From Xanthomonas vasicola (GTDB lineage Bacteria > Pseudomonadota > Gammaproteobacteria > Xanthomonadales > Xanthomonadaceae): a stretch of DNA of 51,486 nt. Where the stretch lies: NCBI RefSeq assembly GCF_000772705.2, contig NZ_JSBW02000012.1, positions 1 to 51,486 of the forward strand. The letters run 5' to 3'. Shown here piece by piece: positions 33,941 through 42,327 of this stretch; position 1 is the stretch's first letter, and every line of letters begins with the position of its first letter. The position numbers and the translations under genes are program-made. The notes under the pieces were generated by a model. The model had not been told where the DNA came from. It saw only the letters and a program-made list of their open reading frames with translations, and did no database searches.

Positions 33941-33964
33941 GCCGACCTTTGCAGGTCGGCATTT
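33941..33964 (+). terminator. Hairpin terminator candidate after chemoreceptor
   Basis: GCCGACCT, loop TTGC, AGGTCGGC, followed by ATTTC. The stem is eight perfect base pairs and the T run is short. Preceded by another inverted repeat at 33902-33931. Confidence 0.55.
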
Positions 33965-34073
33965 CAATCCGCAAACCGCAAACCGCAGGTGGCTTTCTAG
34001 ATCCCTATATGCAGCACGTAGGCCACAAGCCATTCCTACGCCGCTGGCCAGTCCGCTAGCAAATCCGCACAAA

Positions 34074-34099
34074 ACAAAGCCCGCATCAGCGGGCTTTGT
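34074..34099. terminator. Bidirectional terminator between chemoreceptor and pirin
   Basis: An 11-bp perfect stem (ACAAAGCCCGC / GCGGGCTTTGT) with loop ATCA. A-rich bases precede it and T-rich bases follow, so it can serve both convergent genes. Confidence 0.75.
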
Positions 34100-34169
34100 C
34101 TGTTTCGGCGCTAGCTAACGCATCGCACGCCAGCGCCGCGCAGTACGCCATCCATCCAGGGGTTGGCAA

Positions 34170-34871
34170 TTACTTTGGCAGGTCGAATACCAGCACTTCG
34201 GCATCGCTTGCATCGGCCAGTACGATCTCCGGCTCGCCGATGATCTGCACCGCGTCGCCGGCCGAGAGCACCTGACCGTTGACGCTCAGACTGCCGCGGG
34301 CCACCTGCACGTAGCCGATGCGGCCTTCAGCCAGTGGCTGCTGGAAGCCCACTTCGCCATCCAGGATCGAGGCGTACAAGCGCGCATCCTGATGCAGGCG
34401 CAGCGAGCCATTCTCGCCACCGGGCGAGGCGATCAGGCGCAACTGGTTGCGCTTGCTGTCGGCATCGAAGTGCTTTTCTTCGTAGCTCGGCTCGATGCCT
34501 GCGCGCTCGGGCATCACCCAGATCTGCAGGAAGTGCACCGGCTCGCTGGACGAGTGATTGAACTCGCTATGGGTCACGCCGCTGCCGGCGCTCATGCGCT
34601 GCACATCGCCGTAATGCAGCACCGAACCGGTGCCCATGCTGTCCTTGTGCTCCAGCGCGCCGCCCAAGACATAAGAAATGATCTCCATGTCGCGGTGTGC
34701 GTGGGTGCCGAAGCCTTCGCCCGGGTGCACCTTATCCTCGTTGATCACGCGCAGCGGGCCGATGCCCATGTGGCGCGGGTCGTGGTAACTGGCAAAGGAG
34801 AAGGTATGGCGCGAAGACAACCAGCCATGTTCGGCGCGGCCACGGGTTTCGCTCTTGCGGACATTCAACAT
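34170..34871 (-). CDS. Pirin-family cupin protein
   Basis: 233 residues, a bicupin. The metal site is visible at H57, H59, H101 and E103 (GTHAHRD and THSEF), the same set as in characterised pirins and YhhW-type quercetinases. GFGTHAHRDMEIISYVLGGALEHKDS and MSAGSGVTHSEFN are family signatures. Bacterial pirins have reported quercetin 2,3-dioxygenase activity; whether that applies here is open. AAGGAG precedes ATG 34871. It is divergent from a LysR-type regulator across 136 bp, so that regulator probably controls it. Confidence 0.9.
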   Translation of the reverse strand: MLNVRKSETRGRAEHGWLSSRHTFSFASYHDPRHMGIGPLRVINEDKVHPGEGFGTHAHRDMEIISYVLGGALEHKDSMGTGSVLHYGDVQRMSAGSGVTHSEFNHSSSEPVHFLQIWVMPERAGIEPSYEEKHFDADSKRNQLRLIASPGGENGSLRLHQDARLYASILDGEVGFQQPLAEGRIGYVQVARGSLSVNGQVLSAGDAVQIIGEPEIVLADASDAEVLVFDLPK

Positions 34872-34991
34872 GCTGCTTCTCCTTGAAAGATTCGAATTGG
34901 CGCTGGGGGTTGAATCGGTGTCCCAGCGGCTTGATGCGTAGTCTCCGCTTCTGCGTCTGAGAGAAAAAGCGAGTAGATTTGCCCGCTACCA

Positions 34992-35004
34992 TCGAAAATT
35001 TCGA
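34992..35004. promoter_or_regulatory. Palindrome before the LysR gene, possible operator
   Basis: TCGAAAATTTCGA is a near-perfect palindrome (six-base arms around one A), ending three bases before the regulator's ATG. The divergent pirin/LysR layout makes it a candidate site for the regulator. The assignment is inference. Confidence 0.4.
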
Positions 35005-35007
35005 ACA

Positions 35008-35952
35008 ATGAAAATCAGCCTGGAAGCGCTGCAAATTCTCGACGCCATCGACCGCCGTGGCTCGTTCGCTGCTGCAGCCAAAGTGCTGTTCAAGGTGCCG
35101 TCGACGATTTCCTACACGGTGGCCAAGCTCGAAGAGGATCTGGGCGTGCAGCTGTTCGAGCGGGTGGGGCCGAAAGCCACGCCCACTCAGGCTGGGCGCG
35201 AGTTATTGCGCGAAGGGCGCCATCTGTTGCGTGCCGCGCAAGAGCTTGAGTTGCGGGTGCGGCGCGTGGCCTCCGGGTGGGAATCGGACTTTGCGATCGG
35301 GCTGGATGCGGTGCTGCCTGCGGCCTTGCTGCAGCCGCAGATTCTGGACTTCTACACCGTGGCCGACAGCACGCGGCTGCGTGTGCTGAGCGAGTCGTTG
35401 TCGGGTAGTTGGGAGGCGCTGCTGGACAGGCGCGTGGACCTGATCGTGGCGGCGGGCGAGGGGCCAAGTGGCGGTGGCTATGTGGCCGAGCCGATCGGCA
35501 CCCTGCGCTTCGTGTTTGCGGTGGCATCCACGCATCCGCTGGCGACGGCCGGCCTGCTGGGCGCGGCCGAGCTGGCCGAACATCGCGCGATCGCCGTGGC
35601 GGACTCGGCGCGGCGCCTGCTGCCGCGCACGGTTGGGCTGTTGTCCGGCCGCGATGTGCTTACCGTGTCGGACATGCGCACCAAGCTGCTGCTGCAACTG
35701 GCCGGCGCCGGTTACGGCTTTCTGCCCGAGCCCTACGCACGCGGGGCGCTGCAGGACGGCCGGCTGCGCGAGGTGCAGGTGGAAACACACAAGCCCGACG
35801 AAACCTTTTACCTGGCGTGGCGGCCAGGCGAGGAGGGCGAGGCATTGGGCTGGTGGCGACGTGCCTTGCGCAGCGAAGGCCTGTTCCACAGCTGGTTGCA
35901 CACCTTGGCCGCAACGTATCGCTCCGTCGCTGCCGGGCAGTCGCCGTTGTGA
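35008..35952 (+). CDS. LysR-family transcriptional regulator
   Basis: 314 residues. The N-terminal winged helix-turn-helix (about 3-62) reads LEALQILDAIDRRGSFAAAAKVLFKVPSTISYTVAKLEEDLGVQLFER, typical LysR. The effector domain (about 90-295) has a substrate-binding fold with a VDLIVAAGE strand. It is divergent from the pirin gene and probably its regulator. It resembles YhaJ-type regulators, which are often placed beside pirin genes. The effector is unknown. Confidence 0.9.
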   Translation: MKISLEALQILDAIDRRGSFAAAAKVLFKVPSTISYTVAKLEEDLGVQLFERVGPKATPTQAGRELLREGRHLLRAAQELELRVRRVASGWESDFAIGLDAVLPAALLQPQILDFYTVADSTRLRVLSESLSGSWEALLDRRVDLIVAAGEGPSGGGYVAEPIGTLRFVFAVASTHPLATAGLLGAAELAEHRAIAVADSARRLLPRTVGLLSGRDVLTVSDMRTKLLLQLAGAGYGFLPEPYARGALQDGRLREVQVETHKPDETFYLAWRPGEEGEALGWWRRALRSEGLFHSWLHTLAATYRSVAAGQSPL

Positions 35953-35996
35953 CGGAAGGCGGATAATGGCCGCTCGCCGTCGCGCAGGGTCGTCGC

Positions 35997-36986
35997 ATGC
36001 AAGGCTTGATCGAACAGTACGGATTGGCGCTGGTGTTTGCCAACGTGCTGGCGTTGTCGCTCGGGCTGCCGGTGCCGGCATTGCCGACCCTGGTGCTGGT
36101 CGGTGCGAGCTACGCACTGCAGGGCGGTAGTGATGCCTGGTTGGCCGGGCTTGCGGCGTTGGCGGTCTCTGTCTCGGCGAGTTTGTTGGGCGATCTGGCG
36201 TGGTATCTGGCCGGTCGCCGCTTCGGCAATCGCACCTTGCAGTCGCTGTGTCGGCTCTCGCTATCGCGCGATAGCTGCATGAAGCAGACTGAGCGCTTTT
36301 TTTCCCGCTGGGGCGTACGGGTGCTGGCAGTCGCCAAGTTCGTGCCGGGCTTGTCGATGGTGTCGGTGCCGATGGCCGGTGCGATGAGGGTGCGCCCTGC
36401 GGCATTCCTGCGTTACGACGCATTCGGGGCATCGCTGTGGGCGCTGGTCGGCCTGAGTGTAGGGGCCGTGTTCGCGCATCAGGTGCAGGACGTGCTCGTC
36501 TTTCTGTCAGAACTCGGCTCGGGCGCGGTCGTGGTGCTGGCCGCGTTGCTGGCGTGCTATGTCGGTTGGCGCTGGTGGCGGCGGCACAGCCTGTTGCGAT
36601 CGCTGGAACATGCGCGCATCGCGGTGGACGAACTGGTGCCGTTGCTGGATGGCGACGAGAGCCTGCGGCCGACCGTGCTGGATATCCGTGCGCCGGGCTA
36701 TCGCGAGCTGCAGCCGTACACGATTCCTGGCGCCGTGTTCGCCGACGAGCGCCAGCTGGCGCAGATCCTGGCCAGCGTGCCGCGCGATCGCAGCGTGGTG
36801 ATCTATTGCGCGTGTCCGGACGAAGTATCTGCAGCGTGGTTGGCCGCGCGGATGCGCGAGCGCGGGTATCGCGATGTGCGGCCGCTACTGGGCGGTCTGG
36901 ATGCATGGCGCGATGCCGGGCATCCGGTGACCTCGCTGGTGCCGATGGTCGTCGCCGCTGACGTCAGCGCTGCTGCCACTGTCTGA
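35997..36986 (+). CDS. DedA/VTT membrane protein fused to rhodanese domain
   Basis: 329 residues. The N-terminal part (about 1-195) is a DedA-type membrane domain: NVLALSLGLPVPALPTLVLVGA, LLGDLAWYLAGRRFG and FFSRWGVRVLAVAKFVPGLSMVSVPMAGAM, with four to five hydrophobic segments. The C-terminal part (about 205-320) is a cytoplasmic rhodanese domain: TVLDIRAPGYRELQPYTIPGAV and the active-site cysteine C271 in VVIYCACPDEVSA, then LLGGLDAWRDAGHPV. Rhodaneses carry sulfur as a persulfide. It lies 44 bp after the LysR gene on the same strand. Confidence 0.88.
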   Translation: MQGLIEQYGLALVFANVLALSLGLPVPALPTLVLVGASYALQGGSDAWLAGLAALAVSVSASLLGDLAWYLAGRRFGNRTLQSLCRLSLSRDSCMKQTERFFSRWGVRVLAVAKFVPGLSMVSVPMAGAMRVRPAAFLRYDAFGASLWALVGLSVGAVFAHQVQDVLVFLSELGSGAVVVLAALLACYVGWRWWRRHSLLRSLEHARIAVDELVPLLDGDESLRPTVLDIRAPGYRELQPYTIPGAVFADERQLAQILASVPRDRSVVIYCACPDEVSAAWLAARMRERGYRDVRPLLGGLDAWRDAGHPVTSLVPMVVAADVSAAATV

Positions 36987-37115
36987 GTGCAGCGGATGCG
37001 GTGCGCGCGGTGGCGTCGGCGAGCGTTGCGCTAAAGATCGGCATTGCCTGATGACGCGGCACACTGCAATGCAGTGCGATACACAACGTCATCTGCGCAA
37101 GCAAAAACGACAGGC

Positions 37116-37140
37116 AAAAAAAAGACCAGCAAGCTGGTCG
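37116..37140 (-). terminator. Rho-independent terminator of the tRNA-Arg genes
   Basis: On the minus strand: GACCAGC, TT, GCTGGTC, then eight T residues. It lies about 14 bases past the second tRNA-Arg and so ends a minus-strand tRNA transcript. Confidence 0.88.
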
Positions 37141-37153
37141 TTTTCTTCAAGAT

Positions 37154-37230
37154 TGGTGCGCCCGGAGAGATTCGAACTCCCGACCGCCTGGTTCGTAGCC
37201 AGGTACTCTATCCAACTGAGCTACGGGCGC
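37154..37230 (-). tRNA. tRNA-Arg (ACG), copy 2
   Basis: 77 bases with encoded CCA. The acceptor GCGCCCG pairs with CGGGCGC. The D arm is AGCTCAGTTGGATAGAG, the anticodon loop CTACGAA has anticodon ACG (wobble inosine, CGN codons), and the T-loop is GTTCGAATC. Identical in sequence to the copy at 37326-37402. Confidence 0.96.
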
Positions 37231-37325
37231 ATATCTTGTTCGACTTGCAGATCTGACGCAGTGCGATCGGATCTTTTTAACTGAAAAAACAGCGGTTGAA
37301 TGCTGTCTTTTTCTTGTTCTGAAGA

Positions 37326-37402
37326 TGGTGCGCCCGGAGAGATTCGAACTCCCGACCGCCTGGTTCGTAGCCAGGTACTCTATCCAACTGAGCTACGGGC
37401 GC
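37326..37402 (-). tRNA. tRNA-Arg (ACG), copy 1
   Basis: 77 bases with encoded CCA and the same acceptor, D arm, ACG anticodon and T arm as the downstream copy, 95 bases away. It is first in the minus-strand transcript, with the pair ended by the terminator at 37116-37140. The upstream abhydrolase ends 40 bases before it, on the same strand. Confidence 0.96.
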
Positions 37403-37442
37403 CTCGTCAGGAGCGGAATTATGCGGATGAGCGGCGGGCCCG

Positions 37443-38324
37443 TCAATCCCTTTGTGAAATTCGATCGCCGTTAATGGCATTGTCAGACGCACTGCGCAGC
37501 GCAGCGACCACGGCCGCAGGCGTTTTCATCCAGGCGAAATGATCGCTGCGCGTGCCCAGTTGCCTATCGTCCAACGTCACGTGGTTCGCGCGTGCCTGCG
37601 GCATCTTGTCGAGTAATGCACGTAGCGGACCTGCCGGACCTAACGTGTCGCACGCAAGCGTCACCGCGCGGATCGGCACGCGCAATTGGCTCAGTGCCTG
37701 TTCCAGATCCCATGGCGCACCTGCCGCGCGATAGCGACCGCTGCGGCCGACTTGCGCCCAATCGGCAATCAGGCTGCGTGCTTCAGTGCCGCCGAAGCCG
37801 AGCTTGCGACCGTGCAGCACGCCTTGCCTGCGTGCCAGCCACGGCAACAACCGGAATGCCACCGGCAGGCCGTAGCGCATTGGCGAGGGAAAATTGCGCC
37901 AGTACGGCGAGCCGCTGGCCACCAGCCAGAGCTGTGCAAAATGCGCCGGATCCAGCGCGGCATGGCAGCACGCGAGCTGGCCGCCAAGGCTGTGTCCGCC
38001 GATGACACGCGGCAGCTGCGGGTCGTGCAGATCGAGCAGGGTGTGGCTGGCGGGCAGATCGTCTGCAATCAGCGTGCGATAGCCCCAATCGTGCTCACGC
38101 GAGGGGCGCAGCGTGCTGCTGCCGTTGCCGCGCCATTCGTGCAGATATACCGCGACGCCGGTGGACGCGAGCGCCTGTGCGAAGGGTTGGTAATGCCGCG
38201 CTGCCACGCCCAACGCGGGCAGCCACAGCAGGGTTGCAGTCGGTCGCGGTGGCGCGCAACGGGTCACCTGCCAGCGATGTCCATCTGCAGCGCTGGCGCG
38301 CAAGGTATCGGTCTGCACGCTCAT
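37443..38324 (-). CDS. Alpha/beta hydrolase, unknown substrate
   Basis: 293 residues. The fold starts LLWLPALGVAARHYQPFAQALASTGVAVYLHEWRGNGSS and the nucleophile elbow is GHSLGG with S112; LACD and the SDHFAWMKTP histidine (H near 271) probably complete the triad. The LPALGV opening is the pattern of YheT-like or predicted esterase hydrolases. Its start ATG overlaps the thiD stop (ATGA), so it is translationally coupled, but no link to thiamine can be claimed. Confidence 0.82.
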   Translation of the reverse strand: MSVQTDTLRASAADGHRWQVTRCAPPRPTATLLWLPALGVAARHYQPFAQALASTGVAVYLHEWRGNGSSTLRPSREHDWGYRTLIADDLPASHTLLDLHDPQLPRVIGGHSLGGQLACCHAALDPAHFAQLWLVASGSPYWRNFPSPMRYGLPVAFRLLPWLARRQGVLHGRKLGFGGTEARSLIADWAQVGRSGRYRAAGAPWDLEQALSQLRVPIRAVTLACDTLGPAGPLRALLDKMPQARANHVTLDDRQLGTRSDHFAWMKTPAAVVAALRSASDNAINGDRISQRD

Positions 38325-39130
38325 GCGCTGGGTGCTGCGCCGAAGTGGTCGAGCACCAGCACATTGCTATGGCCAGGGCATTGGCCAAGGCGGATGGCAC
38401 GTGCAACGTAATCGATCGCCGCTTCGCAGGCGTTGAGTAACGACAGGCCCTGACACAGCTGCGCGGCAATCGCCGCCGACAGGCTGCAGCCGGTGCCGTG
38501 TGCGTCGACCTGCAGGCGCGGATGCATGAACACATCCTGGGTTACGCCGTCATCGAAGCGATCGAGCACGCGTGTACCCTCGTGCAGATGGCCGCCTTTG
38601 AGCAGTACCGCATTCGCGCCCAGGTCGAGCAGGGCGGCAGTGGCGCGTTCGGCGGCATCGGCGCTGTCGATGCGGCGGCCGATCATCAGCTCGGCTTCGG
38701 GCGTATTGGGCGTGATCAACGTGACCAGCGGCAGCAGACGCGTGCGCAGCGCCTCCAGCGCGGCATCTTCGAGCAGGCGCGCGCCGCTGGTAGAAACCAT
38801 CACCGGGTCGAGCACCACGAATGGCGGGCGATGCTGCTCGAGCAGATCGGCGACGCAATGAATGACGTCGGCATTGGCCAGCATGCCGACTTTGACCGCC
38901 TGGATCTCGAAATCGGCGAAGCAGGCATCCACCTGCGCCTGCAAAAACGGCAGCGGTGGAATATGCACAGCGGTGACGGCGCGGGTGTGTTGAGCGGTCA
39001 ATGCGGCAATTGCCGATAACCCATGCACGCGGTGTGCGGCAAAGGTCTTGAGGTCGGCCTGGATACCGGCGCCACCGCCTGAATCTGAGCCGGCGATGGT
39101 CAATGCAGACAGCGTGCTGGGCGTGGTCAT
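38321..39130 (-). CDS. thiD: Hydroxymethylpyrimidine/phosphomethylpyrimidine kinase
   Basis: 269 residues. It phosphorylates HMP and HMP-P for thiamine synthesis. Ribokinase-fold motifs are [66 protein letters not shown] and the C-terminal [15 protein letters not shown], where the catalytic aspartate sits in the GTGC context. The ATG at 39130 is the family start. No TPP riboswitch was recognised upstream, and the gene sits in a run of unrelated minus-strand genes. Confidence 0.94.
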   Translation of the reverse strand: MTTPSTLSALTIAGSDSGGGAGIQADLKTFAAHRVHGLSAIAALTAQHTRAVTAVHIPPLPFLQAQVDACFADFEIQAVKVGMLANADVIHCVADLLEQHRPPFVVLDPVMVSTSGARLLEDAALEALRTRLLPLVTLITPNTPEAELMIGRRIDSADAAERATAALLDLGANAVLLKGGHLHEGTRVLDRFDDGVTQDVFMHPRLQVDAHGTGCSLSAAIAAQLCQGLSLLNACEAAIDYVARAIRLGQCPGHSNVLVLDHFGAAPSA

Positions 39131-39167
39131 CTGCCGATTCTGCACTGCTGGCCGGAGGATGTGCGCA

Positions 39168-39839
39168 TCATCCTATGCGCCAGCGACGCCATTGCAGGTA
39201 GGCAACATAACCGGCACCGGTCAATCCGGTGAGGCTGGCGGGCAGGTAGAGCGCGTCGTACTGCCAGCGCTGGAACAGCAAGGTACCGAGGATGCTGCCG
39301 CTAAGAAAGCCGCTGATGATCAGCGCGCTCAGCGTGAGGCGGCGCACCTGCAGCGGGCGCCCGCGCAGCATGTGCCCCAGACCGATGCCCAGGTCGGTGA
39401 ACATGCCGCTCAAATGCGTGGTGCGAACCGCTGCACCGCTGAGGGTGGTCGCCATCGCATTCTGCAGGCCGCAGGCGCCAGCGGCGCACAGGACGCCGCC
39501 GACATGATGCATTTTGAACAGTGCAATCGCGCCCAGCAACAGCAGCGCCTCGATCAGTAGTGCAGCGCCGTAGCGCTGTCCAGGCTGTAAGACATCGTCC
39601 TCAATGATCAGTCCGCTGAGCATGGCGCCTGCGCAGAAAGCGATGAGGACACCGCCGAGAAAACCGATGTTCGGGGCTCCATCTTGCGCCAGCGCAACGC
39701 CGAGCAGGCTGGTCGTGCCGGTGAGGTGGCTGACCACCTGGTGCTCTGAGCCCAGGTAGCCCACCACATTGACCATGCCGGCTACGGCCGACAATGCCAC
39801 CGCGCCAATCCAGACCCAGCGCGGTAGCAGGATTCCCAT
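39168..39839 (-). CDS. DUF1275 (YoaK-type) membrane protein
   Basis: 223 residues with about six membrane segments: [67 protein letters not shown], and [16 protein letters not shown], then the C-terminal [18 protein letters not shown]. The paired HLTGT and HLSGM motifs are the family signature. Function is unknown. It starts six bases after the lipoprotein gene and precedes thiD by 37 bp. Confidence 0.85.
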   Translation of the reverse strand: MGILLPRWVWIGAVALSAVAGMVNVVGYLGSEHQVVSHLTGTTSLLGVALAQDGAPNIGFLGGVLIAFCAGAMLSGLIIEDDVLQPGQRYGAALLIEALLLLGAIALFKMHHVGGVLCAAGACGLQNAMATTLSGAAVRTTHLSGMFTDLGIGLGHMLRGRPLQVRRLTLSALIISGFLSGSILGTLLFQRWQYDALYLPASLTGLTGAGYVAYLQWRRWRIG

Positions 39840-39845
39840 CTCGGG

Positions 39846-40328
39846 TCAGGGACTACCGTTCACCGCAATCTGCGAAAACGCGCCGGTCTGCGGGTCGTAC
39901 AGCGCACCCCAGAACATGCTGCCACCGTCGCAGACCTGGATCGCCTCGGTGGCCGGTTTCACCTCCGGCGTATTCGGCAGCTTGAAGGCGTTGATGTAGA
40001 TCAACTGCTGGCCCTGGATCACCACACCCACGTATTGACGGTCGAACGCGCGCGGCTGGGCAATGGTGGGCGTCAACGCATCCTGCCGCGCTTCGAGCTG
40101 TTCGACCTGCTGATGGCTCGGCGCCCAATAGCCGCTGATCTGGCCGGGATGCTTCGCCGGGCTGTCGCGCGAACAGGTTTGCAGTACCTGCTCGGCGACG
40201 CCCTGCCGGGTGATGATCCACGACTGCCCGTTCTTGAGATTGGTCGGCACGCTGGTCGGCCCCTGCGTGGTGGCGCAGCCAGCCAGCGCGATCACGGCAA
40301 GCGCCACTGCGCCGCGAAGTGCGCGCAT
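39846..40328 (-). CDS. Small lipoprotein, unknown function
   Basis: 160 residues. A type II signal peptide (MRALRGAVALAVIALAGC) puts the lipidated cysteine at C18. The mature part, beginning ATTQGPTSVPTNLKNGQSW, has two further cysteines (QTCSRD and QVCDGGSMFWG) that could form a disulfide. The ATG at 40328 overlaps the phoH stop (TGATG); a GTG one codon upstream is possible. No domain recognised. Confidence 0.8.
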   Translation of the reverse strand: MRALRGAVALAVIALAGCATTQGPTSVPTNLKNGQSWIITRQGVAEQVLQTCSRDSPAKHPGQISGYWAPSHQQVEQLEARQDALTPTIAQPRAFDRQYVGVVIQGQQLIYINAFKLPNTPEVKPATEAIQVCDGGSMFWGALYDPQTGAFSQIAVNGSP

Positions 40329-41725
40329 CACAATACCTCCGAGGCGAAGTCGGCCAGACGCGAACGCTCGCCACGACGCAGCGTGATGTGTGCGCTATGC
40401 GGCCATGCCTTGAAGCGATCTACCGCATAGGTCAGGCCCGAGGTGGTTTCGGTGAGGTAGGGGGTGTCGATCTGTTCGACATTGCCCAGGCACACGATCT
40501 TGGTGCCGGGGCCGGCGCGTGTGATCAGCGTTTTCATCTGCTTGGGGGTGAGGTTTTGCGCCTCGTCCAGAATCAGATACCGCGAAAGAAACGTGCGGCC
40601 GCGCATGAAGTTCATCGAGCGGATCTTGATGCGGCTGGCGAGCAGGTCGTTGGTGGCCGCGCGGCCCCACGAGCCGCCTTCCTGGTTGTGGGTGAGCACT
40701 TCCAGGTTGTCGGTCAGCGCGCCCATCCACGGGGTCATCTTTTCTTCTTCGGTACCGGGCAAGAAGCCGATGTCTTCGCCCACGCTGACGGTGGCGCGGG
40801 TCATGATGATTTCGCGGTAACGCTGCTGATCCATCGTCTGCGCCAGCCCCGCAGCCAGTGCGAGCAAGGTCTTGCCGGTGCCGGCGGTACCGAGCAGGGT
40901 GACGAAATCGATCTCCGGGTCCATCAGCGCGTTGAGCGCGAAATTCTGCTCGCGGTTGCGCGCGGCAATGCCCCACACCGCGTGCTGGCTGTTGCGGAAG
41001 TCGTCGACCAGGCACAGCGTGGCCTTGCTGCCGCCGACCTTGGCCACGCGCAGCTCGACCTCGTCTTCGCCGGGCAGGTACAGGTACTGATTCGGGTACC
41101 AATCTTCATCGTCTGCCAGCACGATTTCGTAATGAGTGCGGCCGCGTTCGTTCCAGCTGCGCAGATCCTCGTTGTGCTTCTGCCAAAAATCTTCCGGCAG
41201 CTCGATGGCGCCGGTGAACAGCAGGCTGAAATCGTCCAGCGCACGATCGTTCTGGTAGTCCTCGGCGACCAGGCCGCTGATGTAGGCCTTGATGCGCAGG
41301 TTGATGTCCTTGGACACCAGGATGACCGGCACATCCGGATTTTCTTCGCGCAGCGCCAGCACCGAGGCCAGGATATTGTTGTCCGGCAGCATCGCGCCGA
41401 AGGTGCGGCCCGGATCGATCGGCTTGATCTGGAAAAACAGGCGGCCGATTGCGGCCTGGCCCTTGAGCTGGATGCCCTGCGGATGGCTGAGCAGGATGCC
41501 GGTCTGGATCTGCTCGGCGTTGGTGTTTTCCAGCAATTCGTCCAGGAAACGGCTGACCTGGCGTGCATTGCGACTGACTTCGGAGGTGCCCTTCTTGGCG
41601 TTGTCGAGCTCCTCGATCACCTGCATCGGCAGGAACACATCGTGTTCCTCGAACTTGAACAGCGCGGTGGGATCGTGCATCAGCACGTTGGTGTCCAGCA
41701 CGTAGATGCGCTTGCCTCGGGTCAT
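40328..41725 (-). CDS. PIN-PhoH fusion protein (PhoH-family ATPase)
   Basis: 465 residues. An N-terminal PIN nuclease-like domain (about 1-140) starts RGKRIYVLDTNVLMHDPTALF with conserved acidic residues. The C-terminal PhoH ATPase has Walker A GTAGTGKT at 279-286 and Walker B RYLILDEAQNLTPKQMK. PhoH2-type proteins couple RNA helicase and RNase activity in the cases studied. GGAAGA precedes ATG 41725. It is 82 bp downstream of bcp and overlaps the lipoprotein gene, so probably in one operon. Confidence 0.92.
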   Translation of the reverse strand: MTRGKRIYVLDTNVLMHDPTALFKFEEHDVFLPMQVIEELDNAKKGTSEVSRNARQVSRFLDELLENTNAEQIQTGILLSHPQGIQLKGQAAIGRLFFQIKPIDPGRTFGAMLPDNNILASVLALREENPDVPVILVSKDINLRIKAYISGLVAEDYQNDRALDDFSLLFTGAIELPEDFWQKHNEDLRSWNERGRTHYEIVLADDEDWYPNQYLYLPGEDEVELRVAKVGGSKATLCLVDDFRNSQHAVWGIAARNREQNFALNALMDPEIDFVTLLGTAGTGKTLLALAAGLAQTMDQQRYREIIMTRATVSVGEDIGFLPGTEEEKMTPWMGALTDNLEVLTHNQEGGSWGRAATNDLLASRIKIRSMNFMRGRTFLSRYLILDEAQNLTPKQMKTLITRAGPGTKIVCLGNVEQIDTPYLTETTSGLTYAVDRFKAWPHSAHITLRRGERSRLADFASEVL

Positions 41726-41807
41726 TGGGTCTTCCAAGTGATGGAGCAGGGGCGAGCCATCACGCCTGCAGGTGCAGGGTGATGGAGGACGCGGGAAGCG
41801 AGGGGTG

Positions 41808-42290
41808 TCACTGTTTGGCGTGCGCCTTTACTGCAGCCAGCACGGCCTCGGCATGGCCGGCCACCTTGACCTTGCGCCATTCCTGCACGACATGCCCCGC
41901 GGGCGACAGCAAGAAGGTGCTGCGCTCGATGCCGAGCACCTGTTTGCCGTACATGTTCTTTTCCTTGATCACGTCGAAGGCGCGGCACAGCGCTTCATCG
42001 CTGTCGCTGATCAAGGGGAAGGTGAAGCCTTGCTTGGCGCAGAAGTTGTCGTGCGATTTCACCGAATCGCGCGAGACGCCCAGCACCACTGCGCCTGACT
42101 TTTTAAATTGTGGCAGCAATGCGTTGAAGTCCAGGCCTTCGGTGGTGCAGCCAGGCGTGCTGTCCTTCGGATAGAAGTAAAGCACCAACCACTTGCCGGC
42201 GTAGCCGCGCAGTGTGGTCTGGGTGCCGCCGGACAGCGCCAGCGGCAGATCGAATGTTGCAGCGGGTAATTCCAGCACAGCGTCGGTCAT
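41808..42290 (-). CDS. bcp: Thiol peroxidase PrxQ (Bcp)
   Basis: 160 residues. It reduces hydrogen and organic peroxides using thioredoxin. Peroxidatic C48 is in STPGCTTE and resolving C84 in DNFCAKQG, the two positions described for the Xanthomonas campestris enzyme (an intrasubunit disulfide type). LVLYFYPKD and the GVSRDSVKSH segment complete the thioredoxin fold. It lies 37 bp after the RraB-like gene and before phoH, with gcvR upstream, the bcp-gcvR/dapA neighbourhood of E. coli. Confidence 0.96.
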   Translation of the reverse strand: MTDAVLELPAATFDLPLALSGGTQTTLRGYAGKWLVLYFYPKDSTPGCTTEGLDFNALLPQFKKSGAVVLGVSRDSVKSHDNFCAKQGFTFPLISDSDEALCRAFDVIKEKNMYGKQVLGIERSTFLLSPAGHVVQEWRKVKVAGHAEAVLAAVKAHAKQ

Positions 42291-42327
42291 CGTTGCTCAG
42301 CCCAAAGTGGAGTGGCGTACGGCGCGG

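Larger units (their letters stand above)
33744..34169. other. Intergenic region between convergent chemoreceptor and pirin genes (426 bp)
   Basis: No gene seen. It contains three inverted repeats: GTGAGTTGT/ACAACTCAC (33902-33931), GCCGACCT/AGGTCGGC (33941-33960) and ACAAAGCCCGC/GCGGGCTTTGT (34074-34099). The last is the best terminator. Confidence 0.65.

Noticed and set aside
37044..37542. Small plus-strand frames across the two tRNA-Arg genes
   Set aside because: They translate antisense tRNA sequence; the same peptide GEIRTPDRLVRSQ appears twice only because the tRNAs are duplicated.
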